Source: Larix sibirica (taxonomy: Eukaryota > Streptophyta > Pinopsida > Pinales > Pinaceae). Taken from it: a stretch of 24,223 nucleotides of DNA. Shown here in pieces: positions 9,951 through 18,104 of this stretch (position 1 is the first letter of the stretch; every line of letters begins with the position of its first letter). Where the stretch lies: assembly GCA_004151065.3 (NCBI GenBank), contig NWUY0300109677.1, positions 7,349 through 31,571 on the forward strand, written 5' to 3'. The notes beneath the pieces were generated by a model, which did no database searches, was not told the DNA's origin, and saw only the letters and a list, made by a program, of their open reading frames with translations. The translations under genes were made by a program, and so were the position numbers.

Positions 9951-10101
9951 GGGGAAACGGCTATTGAAGATCAAGTTTGCTAGAGTTCACGCTAAGCTCC
10001 TATCACATAATAGTCTCTATTATGTCTCCTAGAAGGTCATTTTTATGTTGTTATCAAACATGCGTGCATATGCCTTTCATGCCTTCTCTAAAGACCATTT
10101 T
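9951..10101 (+). repeat. Family C repeat, copy C2 (partial)
   Basis: Shares AAGTTTGCTAGAGTTCA, TCTATTATGTCTCCTAGA, TTATCAAACATGCGTGCATA and the CTAAAGACCATTTTGCA end with the other C copies. At 10102 it changes abruptly into the VEET-peptide sequence in the opposite orientation to the copies at 6282-7106. Confidence 0.65.
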
Positions 10102-10195
10102 GCAAGTATATGTCGATGCCATGTCAATTGTGCATGTATCAAAACAAACGATACATTACTATTGCAATTTGACGAACCAGGTTTGCTTTGCATAA
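10102..10195 (+). pseudogene. Conserved peptide fragment 3 (inverted relative to 1 and 2)
   Basis: Plus-strand frame reading QVYVDAMSIVHVSK, then IHYYCNLTNQVCFA and stop at 10193-10195. It aligns without gaps with QLYVDGMSILHISK and IQYNCFLRNQPCFA at 6282-6449. The upstream ALMQ..DTL part is missing, replaced by family C. The stop directly after CFA may be the natural end or decay. Confidence 0.5.
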
Positions 10196-10727
10196 GATAA
10201 ATAGAGAAAAAAATAGGTAGTTCTCATTCTTTTCAAATAATCTGGAAATGGTAAAAAAAAGGTGGAGCGGCCCCAAGAAAAAACTAATAGTAGAGGTTGT
10301 TAGTTGCACCATGATGATGGTATTCTTTAATAAACATTAGTTATGAAACTATGAGCATGCAAATGATTTTCTAAGCATAGATGCTACAAACATTTGCAAA
10401 GGCATTGAAATCAATTATAATGCAAATGGCACCATTGTGAATGTTGACAGGTGTGCCAAATAGCTCCATGCTTCAGGTGTGCAAGGGATTGAGTCCTACA
10501 TAAGCAAAGGTTGTAGAAGGCCAGGTTTGCTAGAGTTCAACCTAATCCTGTTCTGTCAAAGAATAAACTCTATTATGTCTACTAGGTCATTTCTATGTTC
10601 TTATCAAACATGCATTTCTATGTATGCATGCTTTTTCTAAGGGCCATTTTTGCATCAGGAAGCATAAGTACTTAGAATTGATTGGAGAAAAAGTTTTTTT
10701 TTTTACGATAATATATAAGCATATGCT
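10196..10727 (+). repeat. Family C repeat, copy C3 (longest)
   Basis: Blocks shared with C1 and C4, in order: GGTGGAGCGGCCCC (also 13481), ATGGTATTCTTTAATAAACA (as in 13012), GATGCTACAAACATTTGC, GGTGTGCAAGGG, TTTGCTAGAGTTCAA, AAACTCTATTATGTC, TTATCAAACATGCAT and AAGTACTTAGAATTG. It borders the LRR fragment at 10728. Since LRR pieces adjoin its right end at C1 and C3, family C may be intron or flank of the same gene family. Confidence 0.65.
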
Positions 10728-10799
10728 TTACAAATCCTTGAGCAGGTGCAATTTGCTAAGATTTAATTCTCTAAGCTTTGTGGGCTGCTCTAGCCCGCA
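10728..10799 (-). pseudogene. Short LRR fragment of an NLR-type gene
   Basis: Minus-strand peptide CGLEQPTKLRELNLSKLHLL, then KDL and a stop. It matches the LEQPTKL motif of the longer relic at 9355-9819. The sequence just before it on the minus strand (about 10845-10800, ARVNVWELVFNGHPCE in a neighbouring frame) matches the start of the open stretch at 11631-11924 (ARVNACRMTFNGHLCE), which places that segment next to LRRs. Confidence 0.55.
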
Positions 10800-11640
10800 T
10801 TCACATGGGTGCCCATTAAACACCAACTCCCACACATTAACTCTAGCAATGCACAAACCTCCAGCCTGGCAGGCATGTGCAGACCCACGTGCAATTAAAT
10901 ATCATGCTGGTAAACTTGTTGGCACGATCCTGACCGACAAAATGAAACAGCATGTCCATAGGTATCCCCCCATATTTTGTCTTTGCTGCAATTGTAAATA
11001 CCAACATCCAGTTATTTACCATGAACAAGTACCATCTGCACTGCACTTTCTAGCAACATTATAATAACAACAACAATATAGGCATCAAGGATATGAGTGC
11101 ATGAGAGAATAGTTTAAGCCCTTAAGCAAGAACAATTATAAACTTCAAGAATAAGTTCATATTGCGCCCAAACAACTTCATTCGCACTATAACTATTTGA
11201 ATTTTCTGTAAACCCCATCTTCTTTTATGCATGTTCCCTGATTCAACAGTTAAGACATAAAAAAAGACAAAATCCTGGGTAGTCTTGCGGCCTGGAGAAG
11301 GAATCTTGAAGACTTTATGGAAGTAAAACCACCCTCGACCATCCCCAAAAAAGAAATAAGAGGGAACTTTCATAAATTTCGACAGTCTATTGCAGTAAAG
11401 AGAAAAATTGTTTTCTTGGTATGCCCCTTCGCAAGCAAGGAATTCCACGGGTGAAACCTTGTCTCCACTAGCTTAGATAAGGTGGGAAAGAAACATTATA
11501 GTGGATGGAGTCGGCTAGAAAGACAACAACAAGCACATTGCTTGACAAATGAAATTAGCACAGCCTTTCGCCATACCCAAACAATCTCAGAACTATCAAC
11601 AACAGGGAGGGAAAAAAAACTAGTGTCTCGTCATACCTCA
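10800..11640 (-). repeat. Family B repeat, copy B2
   Basis: The best preserved B copy, colinear with 8320-8960 and 12250-12720. Blocks include AATACCAACATCCAGTTATT (about 10998), AAGAACAATTATAAACTTC (11127), GCAAGCAAGGAATTCCACG (11432), CAACAACAAGCACATTGCTT (11525) and TTTCGCCATACCCAAACA (11565). It contains the open stretch 11122-11448. Confidence 0.65.
11122..11448 (-). pseudogene. YFF-type conserved peptide, best copy (B2)
   Basis: Minus-strand open stretch of 108 codons. The first ~60 residues (EFLACEGAYQENNFSLYCNR, then VPSYFFFGDGRGWFYFHKVF, then IPSPG) align in frame with the decayed peptides at 8800-8919 and 12457-12561. This supports a true coding origin for that part. The second half (about residues 60-108) aligns with B1 only as nucleotide sequence and may be non-coding. 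The domain is not recognised. A C-terminal post-LRR domain of an NLR protein is an inference from position. There is no start context, so it is probably an exon remnant. Confidence 0.45.
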
Positions 11641-11924
11641 GAAAAATGACCATATCTAGAGCCACTACGATAGAGCCACCAAGTGCCACCTTGCTCAAGG
11701 GAAACTATAGGCTCACTTTCACCAAACAAAACTAGGACACCACTCACAGTACAAAGAACGAGTGATAACCAACGAACGACAAGGTCAAAATGCCCATCAA
11801 ATCCGACAAAATAGTGCCAAAACCATTCACAAAGGTGCCCATTGAATGTCATCCTACATGCATTAACTCGAGCAACACCCAAAATTGCTTTCGCTAAACC
11901 TCCCACCAGGCTCCTGACCAGCAA
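11631..11924 (-). pseudogene. 97-codon open stretch, possible exon of the NLR-like family
   Basis: Unrecognised product. It starts near ARVNACRMTFNGHLCE, which has a counterpart beside the LRR fragment at 10728-10799. It continues WFWHYFVGFDGHFDL, LCTVSGVLVLFGESEPIVSL and GGTWWLYRSGSRYGHFSE. At its end the minus strand reads CTGAG/GTATGA, a good plant splice-donor shape, followed by about 170 bp to the YFF peptide segment. This could be an exon-intron-exon remnant. The region is more GC-rich than its surroundings. It could also be a chance open frame. Confidence 0.35.
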
Positions 11925-12000
11925 AACAATGTAAATTCAACATGTTGGCAGCCCAACATTCTCAACATTGGCAAAATTGCAAAATATATCTTTCTTTATG

Positions 12001-12165
12001 CATGTCCGCATTGGAGTTTGTGTGATGGCAAGAGGATTAAGCTCGGTATGCCCATGTTTGATATGCGCTTTGTATTGTTCGCTTGTGAGCGTGTTTCATA
12101 TAGTCCTCGCTGCGGGGATGTAGTGGTTTTGGAACCTTATGAAAAGGTGATGGGCTCGAAGATCA
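12001..12165 (+). repeat. Family A repeat, short copy A8
   Basis: Only the coding-like head is present: GCATTGGAGTTTGTGTGATG start, then CERVSYSPRCGDVVVLEPYE, KV. The match ends at about 12165, where sequence next to copy B3 begins. It lies in plus orientation between two minus-strand B copies. Confidence 0.7.
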
Positions 12166-12249
12166 TGATCATTAGACAACCAAAAGTTAGTAACTGCCAT
12201 AGGATGCAAGCACCGTCAGCTATGCAACAAGACGAACGGCAAGGGATTC

Positions 12250-12720
12250 TGAGAAGACCTGGGAAGAAAACATCTTTACAAAATTATAAGCCTATATATT
12301 AAATGGCTCTTGTACTTTAGCATTAAACATGTTGTGTTCAGGTACGTAGGAAATTCTCCAATAGGTGTTTTTCCTTCGCTACAATTGTAAACACCAACAT
12401 CTAGTCATTTAAAATAAACTTATGCCATAAAACCACCCTTTATCACCCTTTATATTGCACACCTTATGGCAATAAAATGACCCTTGATCAGCGCCAGAAA
12501 AGAAGTAGGAAACATAATCTTTCTCCTAGTATGCACCTTTGGAAGCAAGGAGTGCCACGAGCCAAATCCTATGTCGGCTAGCTTAGATCAGGTGGGGAAA
12601 AACATTATAGTTGGAACAGTAGGCCAGCAAGGCAACAACAAGCACATTGCTTGCCGGATGAAATTAACATAGTGTTTCGCCATAGCCAAACAGTCTCATA
12701 AATGTTAGTAGCAATGGAAA
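12250..12720 (-). repeat. Family B repeat, copy B3
   Basis: Colinear with B1 and B2: AAATGGCTCTTGTACTTTAG at 12301, AAACACCAACATCTAGT at 12389, CAAGGAGTGCCACGAGCC at 12546, CAACAACAAGCACATTGCTT at 12634 and TTTCGCCATAGCCAAACA at 12675. The ~250 bp of B1/B2 around the GAACAATTATAAA block is missing here. Confidence 0.65.
12457..12561 (-). pseudogene. YFF-type conserved peptide, copy in B3
   Basis: A 35-codon minus-strand frame with one stop: LVALLASKGAY, stop, EKD, then SYFFSGADQGSFYCHKVC. It aligns with SYFFFGDGRGWFYFHKVF in B2. The segment between EN(N/D) and SYFF is about 12 residues shorter than in B2. Confidence 0.45.
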
Positions 12721-12789
12721 TTCTATTGTAGTGTTGTTTGCAATGACATATTGGTGTGTCTTTTGCTAAAATTCTCTGCTTTAAAGTCT

Positions 12790-13420
12790 ACAAGGAGAAA
12801 CAAGTAGAGTTCTCATTTTGAGCCATATTTTCTATAAAATTTCTTCATTTTCCCTGTAACTATTTGCAATGCATTTATATATTCTACAAGGAGAAACAAG
12901 TTATAGATTGGCAGTTATTTGAAGGAACTATGCTATAATGTAAAAAGGAACACTGTGCAAGAGTTTCACGAACTGTGAACTAGTACGAAAGGCTCTTAGT
13001 TGTAGCATAGTGATAGTATTCTTACATTAACATTGTTTTTCTAAGCACCAACGCTACAAACATTTGTTGAAGTCATTGGGATTAGCAACAAAGCAAATGG
13101 CATTATTTCCACTGTTCACATCTTTGACAAGTAGCCCCATGGTTCAGATATGCAGGGGCTTGCGTTCTATGAAAGCAAATGTTGTTGAAGGTGAAGTTTA
13201 CTAGAGTTCAAGCCAAGCATGTTCTATATAAAAAAAACTCTATTATGTGTCGTACTAGGCCATTTCTATATTGTTATGAAACATGCATGCATATGTCTTC
13301 ATGATTTCTCTAAGGGCCATCTTGCATTGGGCTGGATAAGTACTTGACATTGCTTGGAAAATAAGCAGTTTTTTTCTTCAAGCAAATGTTGCATCGATAT
13401 TGTTATTTGGGGAACCAACT
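12790..13420 (+). repeat. Family C repeat, copy C4
   Basis: Shares with C3: the ATAGTATTCTTACATTAACA block (13012), CTACAAACATTTGTTGAAG (13051), TTACTAGAGTTCAAGCCAAG (13198), AAACTCTATTATGTG (13226), AAACATGCATGCATATG and AAGTACTTGACATTG. Its left part (GAAGGAACTATGCTATAATG, 12920) is repeated at 13621 in copy C5. Confidence 0.65.
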
Positions 13421-13479
13421 TTGAAGAGAACAATGCATGTAGACATTTGCAAAGTAGATAGTTTTAATTATTATGAATT

Positions 13480-13700
13480 AAGCTATACAAGGGTGGAGCA
13501 ATCCAAAAAAAAATTGCCTCGATGCAAAAAAAGAAAGCTTCAATGGATTTATATCTACAATAGATCTCTTTGAAAGGTTTTTAAAGCAATATGCAAAAAA
13601 ACAAAAAAAGAAGCAGTGGTCTGAAGGAACTGTTCTACAATGCAAAAAGGAACATTGCACTAGTGTTTGTCAAACTGTAAACTAGTACGAGAATCTGCTA
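13480..13700 (+). repeat. Family C repeat, partial copy C5
   Basis: Holds the left end of family C (GGGTGGAGCAATCC with an A-run, as at 10261) and the GAAGGAACTGTTCTACAATG, AAAAGGAACATTGCAC and AAACTAGTACGAGAA blocks, as at 12920-12990. The rest of the family is missing. Confidence 0.55.
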
Positions 13701-14462
13701 CATATGGAGTTTCTCTCCCCCCCCTCGACATAGGCTTTTGATATACAAAATTGGCAAATTTGGAAAACAACTTCAATCACCCAGGATATGTGATCTCAGC
13801 AATGGTGTTATGGACTATTAGTGTAAACAAAGCCTCTATGCAAAGATTGCGCAATTGGAAGACCACATATTTGTAATTTTCAATTGCAAAAGCCCAGTGG
13901 GAAGTTTACTAGTGAGCTGTTTAATTGCAGGAGGGTCCTAGGGCCAAGTAAATGAAACAAAGACAAGACCCCACACAAATTGTTTGGTCAATTCTTCAAA
14001 ATTGGCCATGCACATAGCTATTTCTATCAGTTGTCCACATCACTTTTCATATCAAATTTGTTGATACTTTATCGACTGCACTAATAGTTTATGTAATTGC
14101 CATTGCACACATAAACTATTTGGTTAGTGTTTCCGGCCTTTCTGTGACATAGTGTCCTTATTTGCGCATGTTTTACTAATTGCATTGATACTTGTCATAA
14201 TTGTCGTTGGACACATAATTGCCATATTGTCATTGTCTCTTGTTATAAATATGGCATGAAATTCTTAGAAATAGCCATAAATGTTTTTGCATAGACCCTT
14301 CTTTTACTGCAGCTATAACATTTGTCTACTAACCATCACTAGTCCAAATGACTAATGACAAATCAGAGCAATCACAATTGCACCCATGCTTCTGCAGTCT
14401 CTCTTACATTTCCATCTCGCTCTGGTCACGGACATTGCCACTTGTGGCTCTTGTTTATTATA
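13701..14462. other. Spacer without recognised genes
   Basis: No supported coding region. A loose internal similarity (AATTGCCATTGCACACATAA near 14095 and AATTGTCGTTGGACACATAA near 14199) hints at an old short duplication. Confidence 0.4.
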
Positions 14463-14492
14463 AGGAATAATATTTGTTAAGGCTTTGGAAAT

Positions 14493-14607
14493 GGGGTAGC
14501 AAGTTAAATGGATTTGATTGTGGGGAAAACTCCACAATTTAATGCACTTGAACAAGAGGAGTCTTGGGATGGGTGGAAATCTTGAAAGTTCTAGTTATCG
14601 AGTGCAA
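14493..14607 (+). pseudogene. 5S rRNA pseudogene, unit 1
   Basis: The most decayed copy. The 5S-like run is AACTCCACAATTTAATGCAC, then TTGGGATGGGTGG and GAGTGCAAGC. The box A motif of the pol III promoter (AGTTAAGC in plants) is AATTTAAT here, and the GACCTCC part of box C is GAAATCT. No T-run terminator follows. Confidence 0.6.
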
Positions 14608-14909
14608 GCGTCAAAGGTAAATCTTGATGTCATGTGATTCACTTCATTAGTTTCAATCTCACTTCCCTGTGAGCATTACCTAGTGCAATGAGTGTTAAGT
14701 GGTTTGTTTAAAATAATGAGAAATTGATCAGTTGTGACTAAAACTCATGGATATGGGTCATAGATTAATGATTTACTCTTCGTAGATAATCCCATAAATG
14801 ATATATCATATATTGGTCTGCAAAAGACTCTCAATAATTAAATATAAGAGTCAAGGGAGCTTTAACTAAATAGTTGATAAGGTACAATAGCTTATAAGTT
14901 TTTGGAAAT

Positions 14910-15022
14910 GGGGTAGCAAGTTAAGTGGGCTTGATTGTGAGGAAAACTCCACAGTTAAGCACATTTGAGCCAAAGGATTGGGATGGGTGGCCTTCCAATA
15001 AGCCTTGGTTACCGGGTGCAAA
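14910..15022 (+). pseudogene. 5S rRNA pseudogene, unit 2
   Basis: Retains GGAAAACTCCACAGTTAAGC, with AGTTAAGC identical to plant box A, plus TTGGGATGGGTGG and TTACCGGGTGCA. The box C region is altered (GGCCTTCCAATAAGCC). It is about 7 nt shorter than a 5S gene upstream of box A. No terminator T-run. Confidence 0.65.
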
Positions 15023-15330
15023 CTTCAAAGCTGATGATTGATTCCATGCGATTCATTTTACTAGTTTCAATCCCACTTCTTCACCACTGCGAGGATCACC
15101 TGATGCAATGAGTGTTAAGTGGACTATTCAAAATCATGAGAAATTGATTAATTATAACTAATACTCATGGATATGTGTAATAGATTAATGGATTACTCTA
15201 TGCAAATAATCCCAAAAATGATCTATCATAAGTTGGACTGTGGAGGCCTCTCAATAATTAAATGTAGAAGTGTAGGGAGGCTCTAACTGAATAGTTCATA
15301 ATGTACAATACTTGCTAAGGTTTTGCAAAT

Positions 15331-15448
15331 GGGGTAGCAAGCTAAGTGGGATTTATTGTGGGGAAAAATCCATGGTTAAGTGTTCTTGATCCAGAGGAAG
15401 TATTGGGATGAGTGACCTCCCAGGAAGTCTTGGTTACCATGTGCAAGC
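15331..15448 (+). pseudogene. 5S rRNA pseudogene, unit 3
   Basis: Best box C region of the array: GGATGAGTGACCTCCCAGGA, then AGTCTTGG. Box A is CATGGTTAAGTGTTCTTGAT. The 5' third is poorly conserved, as in the other units. Confidence 0.65.
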
Positions 15449-15738
15449 CTGTAGGTGATGATTAATGCCACGTGACTCATTTCGCTAGTTTTAATCCCAC
15501 TTCTTCACTCCTATGAGCATCAACTAATGCAATGAGTGTTAAGTGGACTATTTAAAATCATGGGAAATTCGCCAGTTGCAACCAATACTCGTGGATATGA
15601 CTTACTCTACAAAAATAATCTTGAAAATGATATATCATATGTTAGATAACGGAAACCTCTCAATATTTAAATATAAGAGTCAAGGGATCTCTAACTAAAT
15701 AGTTCATAAGATATAATACTTTCTAAGGTTATGCAAAT

Positions 15739-15851
15739 TGGGTAGCAATATATGTGGACTTGATTTGGAAAAACTCCAAAATTAAGTGCGCTTGAGCCAA
15801 AGGATTCATGGGATGGATAACCTCCCGTGAAGTCAAGGTTACTAGGTGCAA
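15739..15851 (+). pseudogene. 5S rRNA pseudogene, unit 4
   Basis: Keeps AATTAAGTGCGCTTGAGCC, GGGATGGATAACCTCCCGTG, AAGTC and GGTTACTAGGTGCAAGC. Its spacer contains a local ~25 bp duplication (CCAAGTGGATTGATCAAAAT, repeated as CCAAGTGGATTGTTCAAAAT, about 15946-15992) not seen in the other units. Confidence 0.6.
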
Positions 15852-16111
15852 GCTCCGAAGTTGATGATTGATGTCATGTGATTCATTTCGATAGTTTCAA
15901 TGACACTTCCTCACCCCTATGAGCATCACCTGATGCAATGAGTTCCAAGTGGATTGATCAAAATCAAGTGCCAAGTGGATTGTTCAAAATCATGAGAAAT
16001 TAGTCAGGTATGACTAATACTCATGGATATGGATCATATGTTAATGACTTACTCTACGTAGGTAATCCCAAGAATAAAATATCATATGTTGGATTGCAGA
16101 AGCCTCTCAAT

Positions 16112-16155
16112 CCTCATCATCATCATCATCCTCATCATTGTCATCATTGTCATTG

Positions 16156-16204
<49 letters not shown>

Positions 16205-16211
16205 TATTGTC
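16112..16211 (+). repeat. (CAT)n microsatellite
   Basis: Interrupted CAT/CCT/TGT triplets, then an uninterrupted TCA run of about 49 bp at 16156-16204. Open frames across it encode only poly-His or poly-Ile and are not genes. It directly truncates the 5S-like array. Confidence 0.95.
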
Positions 16212-16660
16212 ATCTTTCAAATCGTAATCTCCACCTTCATCAATTCTAAATTTCAACATTTTAAAGTCATTGGATGCAAGAGAGATTCATTAGGTTGTGG
16301 CATTGTGAGAAGAGCTCCATGCACTCTACAAGAGCAATGCAATTGTTATAAGCCATGGAAAACATATTTCATAACCCTTAACAAAGATTTATTAAATAAA
16401 CTTCGCCTAATGCTACCTTCACTTTAATTAAGGGTATATCTTACTTGGATTAACTTATTAGGGTAGAATGTCTTACTACATGCTATGTTTGAAAACTCAA
16501 AATCCAATTGTCATCTTCCTTGATTGTGCTAAGAAGATTATAAGGAGTGAACAAGAAATAATTGGATGATGGGATCGATAATATTCAAAGCAAATTAAAG
16601 AAAATGGATGAAAAGTTACGGGAAGCAATTGAACACAAATAAATGCAAAACATGCTTTAT
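16212..16660. other. Spacer without recognised genes
   Basis: Nothing recognised. The plus-strand open frame that continues out of the microsatellite (to 16427) has no motif. Confidence 0.45.
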
Positions 16661-16740
16661 TGAGTTAGCTCAAGTGGTTCCATGTTGTGCACTGAAATAA
16701 GAGGTTTCAGGGTCAAGTCCCCAAGCTGACTATATGTGAT
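16661..16740 (+). mobile_element. tRNA-derived SINE-like head
   Basis: TTAGCTCAAGTGG at 16665-16677 fits pol III box A, and GGGTCAAGTCCC at 16710-16721 resembles a decayed box B, about 35-45 nt apart. This layout is typical of plant AU-like SINE heads. There is no acceptor-stem pairing, so it is not a tRNA gene. The 3' end of the element cannot be placed. Confidence 0.45.
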
Positions 16741-16961
16741 ATGTTAATATTCAATGTCCATGCCAATTCATGCATCTATAGTCTATGTCAACAATTTTCC
16801 CTACTTACCACCTTTTGATGACAATGAAGTATTCAAAGGTCTCCCATGCATGGATTACACAAAGAACAAAATTACAAAATATGGAGATTGTAAAATATAT
16901 TCCATGTTCACTTTGATGACCAATATTGATCTAAAATGGAAGACCACAAGGTATGGAACAC
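16741..16961. other. Flank of the LTR element; unrecognised open stretch
   Basis: A plus-strand open stretch of 87 codons (16754-17017) runs across the left border of the 5' LTR. It contains FPYLPPFDDNEVFKGLPCMD but no family I recognise. Because it crosses the LTR border it is unlikely to be one gene. Confidence 0.3.
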
Positions 16962-18089
16962 TGAGGTTAGGAGATGTTCAGATCTGCTTGACAAAGGAGT
17001 TGTCAACAAAACCCTAAACAACAAAGGGGTTTTCCACGGGGACAGACTTCACTGTTAAGAGATTGGTCAACAAGTTTTGCACCCACAAGGAGATCACCGA
17101 CAAAAGATTTGTCAATAAGGTATCTATCAATAAGATAGTTGTGAACAGTTTCATTGTTGACAGAGGGAGCAAACTGCAAAGGAAAGGGTTATCATGGTCA
17201 ATGTCAAGGATATTGGAAAAGGGGAGTATAATACATTGGCTATGTCGACGGAGATGATAGCAACATGGAAGCATCAAGTGTGACAAAAAATTAGTGTGTT
17301 TCAAGGTCATGGTCAACATGCATGGCAAAGAGAAGGTGGATGATCGACACATAAGCTATTGACAAAGAAGTTACCAAAAATAGACGCCGTCAACAACAAA
17401 TGTCACTAAAAACAAGGACATTAACAAAGAACATTGTCGATAGGTGATTCCACCCTCTATGTCATGGGAAGCCATTGAGGCCAATCAAGATCAAATATTA
17501 ACAAACATGTGGCAGTTCTAGCATGCAGTTGCAGGAATTGTCCAATTGATTTTTGGAGGATGATCGTAGTTAACTTCAAAGGTGAAATGTTGGAAGGGGA
17601 GGACAAATATCATATATAATGGAACTCACAAGGCTTAGGGAGTTGGTTGGTTTGATATTAGAGGCATTAAATGAGTTAAATAAAGACAATTTCAAATTTG
17701 CATTAGTTAGAGGTTCTAGAAGTGCTGTGAGAAAGTAACATATTGGAGATAGATTAAAGGACATATTCAATATTATCACAGTTGAGTCTATTTCATAGAA
17801 TTGAAGCTCTATAAGAGTCATTTGTAAAATGAGTTCCCTAAAATGCAATAAAGAGTCAAGTAAGCCATTTCCATGCTAGAGTTTTCCCACATTGGGTTTC
17901 TCTAGGGTATTTTATTTGTGTATGTTGTACGCAATTGTTGTTTTTTACAATGAATTCTTTGCATTTCAATATGTAATAGTAGTAATACATACTAGGGTAA
18001 GAAACAAAGTCAAGAAGGTTACTAAATCAAACATTGAAGAATCTATGTTGGTGAATCACTTTATCAATGGGTTAAGTGATTATGGAGCA
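16962..18089 (+). repeat. 5' LTR of the Ty3/gypsy element
   Basis: Pairs with 22454-23656. Shared landmarks: GGAGATG (16971), AAAGGAGTTGTCAAC (16994), AAGAGATTGGTCAACAAG (17056), GGTGAAATGTTGGAAGGGGA (17580), TTTCCCACATTGGGTTTCTC (17883) and GGTTAAGTGATTATGGAGCA at the end. A TATA-like CTCTATAAGAG (17807) and an AATAAA (17848) lie before the CCCACATTGGG block and may mark promoter and poly(A) signals. The left half is dense in short GTCAACAAG-type motifs. The long minus-strand leucine-rich open frame here (17014-17352) is a by-product of those motifs. Confidence 0.8.
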
Positions 18090-18092
18090 TAT

Positions 18093-18104
18093 TGGTATCA
18101 TTAA
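18093..18104 (+). promoter_or_regulatory. Primer-binding site (initiator Met-tRNA type)
   Basis: TGGTATCATTAA: the first eight bases equal the usual plant initiator-Met-tRNA primer site (TGGTATCAGAGC), followed by decay. It stands 3 nt after the 5' LTR end, the expected place, and so fixes that border and the plus orientation. Confidence 0.7.

Larger units (their letters stand above)
14463..16111 (+). repeat. Tandem array of four 5S-rDNA-like units
   Basis: Four head-to-tail units, with the GGGGTAGC landmark at 14493, 14910, 15331 and 15739. Periods are 417, 421 and 408 bp. Each unit has a ~115 bp 5S-like part followed by a ~300 bp spacer. The spacer has shared blocks GCAATGAGTGTTAAGTGG, ATACTCATGGATATG, TAATGATTTACTCT, GATATATCATA and CCTCTCAATAATTAAATA. 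The last unit stops inside the spacer at CTCTCAAT, where a CAT microsatellite starts. The layout is that of plant 5S rDNA (short gene plus spacer in tandem), but all copies are degenerate. An alternative is a derived satellite, or repeated LTRs of a 5S-bearing TRIM element of the Cassandra kind. Confidence 0.75.

Noticed and set aside
10624-11064. 146-codon plus-strand open frame
   Set aside because: The longest frame in the window, but it crosses the family C end, an LRR relic on the other strand and family B; its translation shows no domain.
14493-15851. Functional 5S rRNA genes
   Set aside because: The 5' third is eroded, promoter boxes are altered in every unit and no T-run terminator follows.
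14463-16111. CRISPR-like array
   Set aside because: Repeats are ~420 bp with 5S-derived content, not short repeats with unique spacers; the genome is eukaryotic.
16010-16427. Poly-His or poly-Ile open frames over the CAT run
   Set aside because: Pure microsatellite translation that also crosses the 5S-like array end; no start context or domain.
17014-17352. Leucine-rich 112-codon minus-strand open frame
   Set aside because: Lies inside the 5' LTR and arises from the repeated GTCAACAAG motifs read backward.
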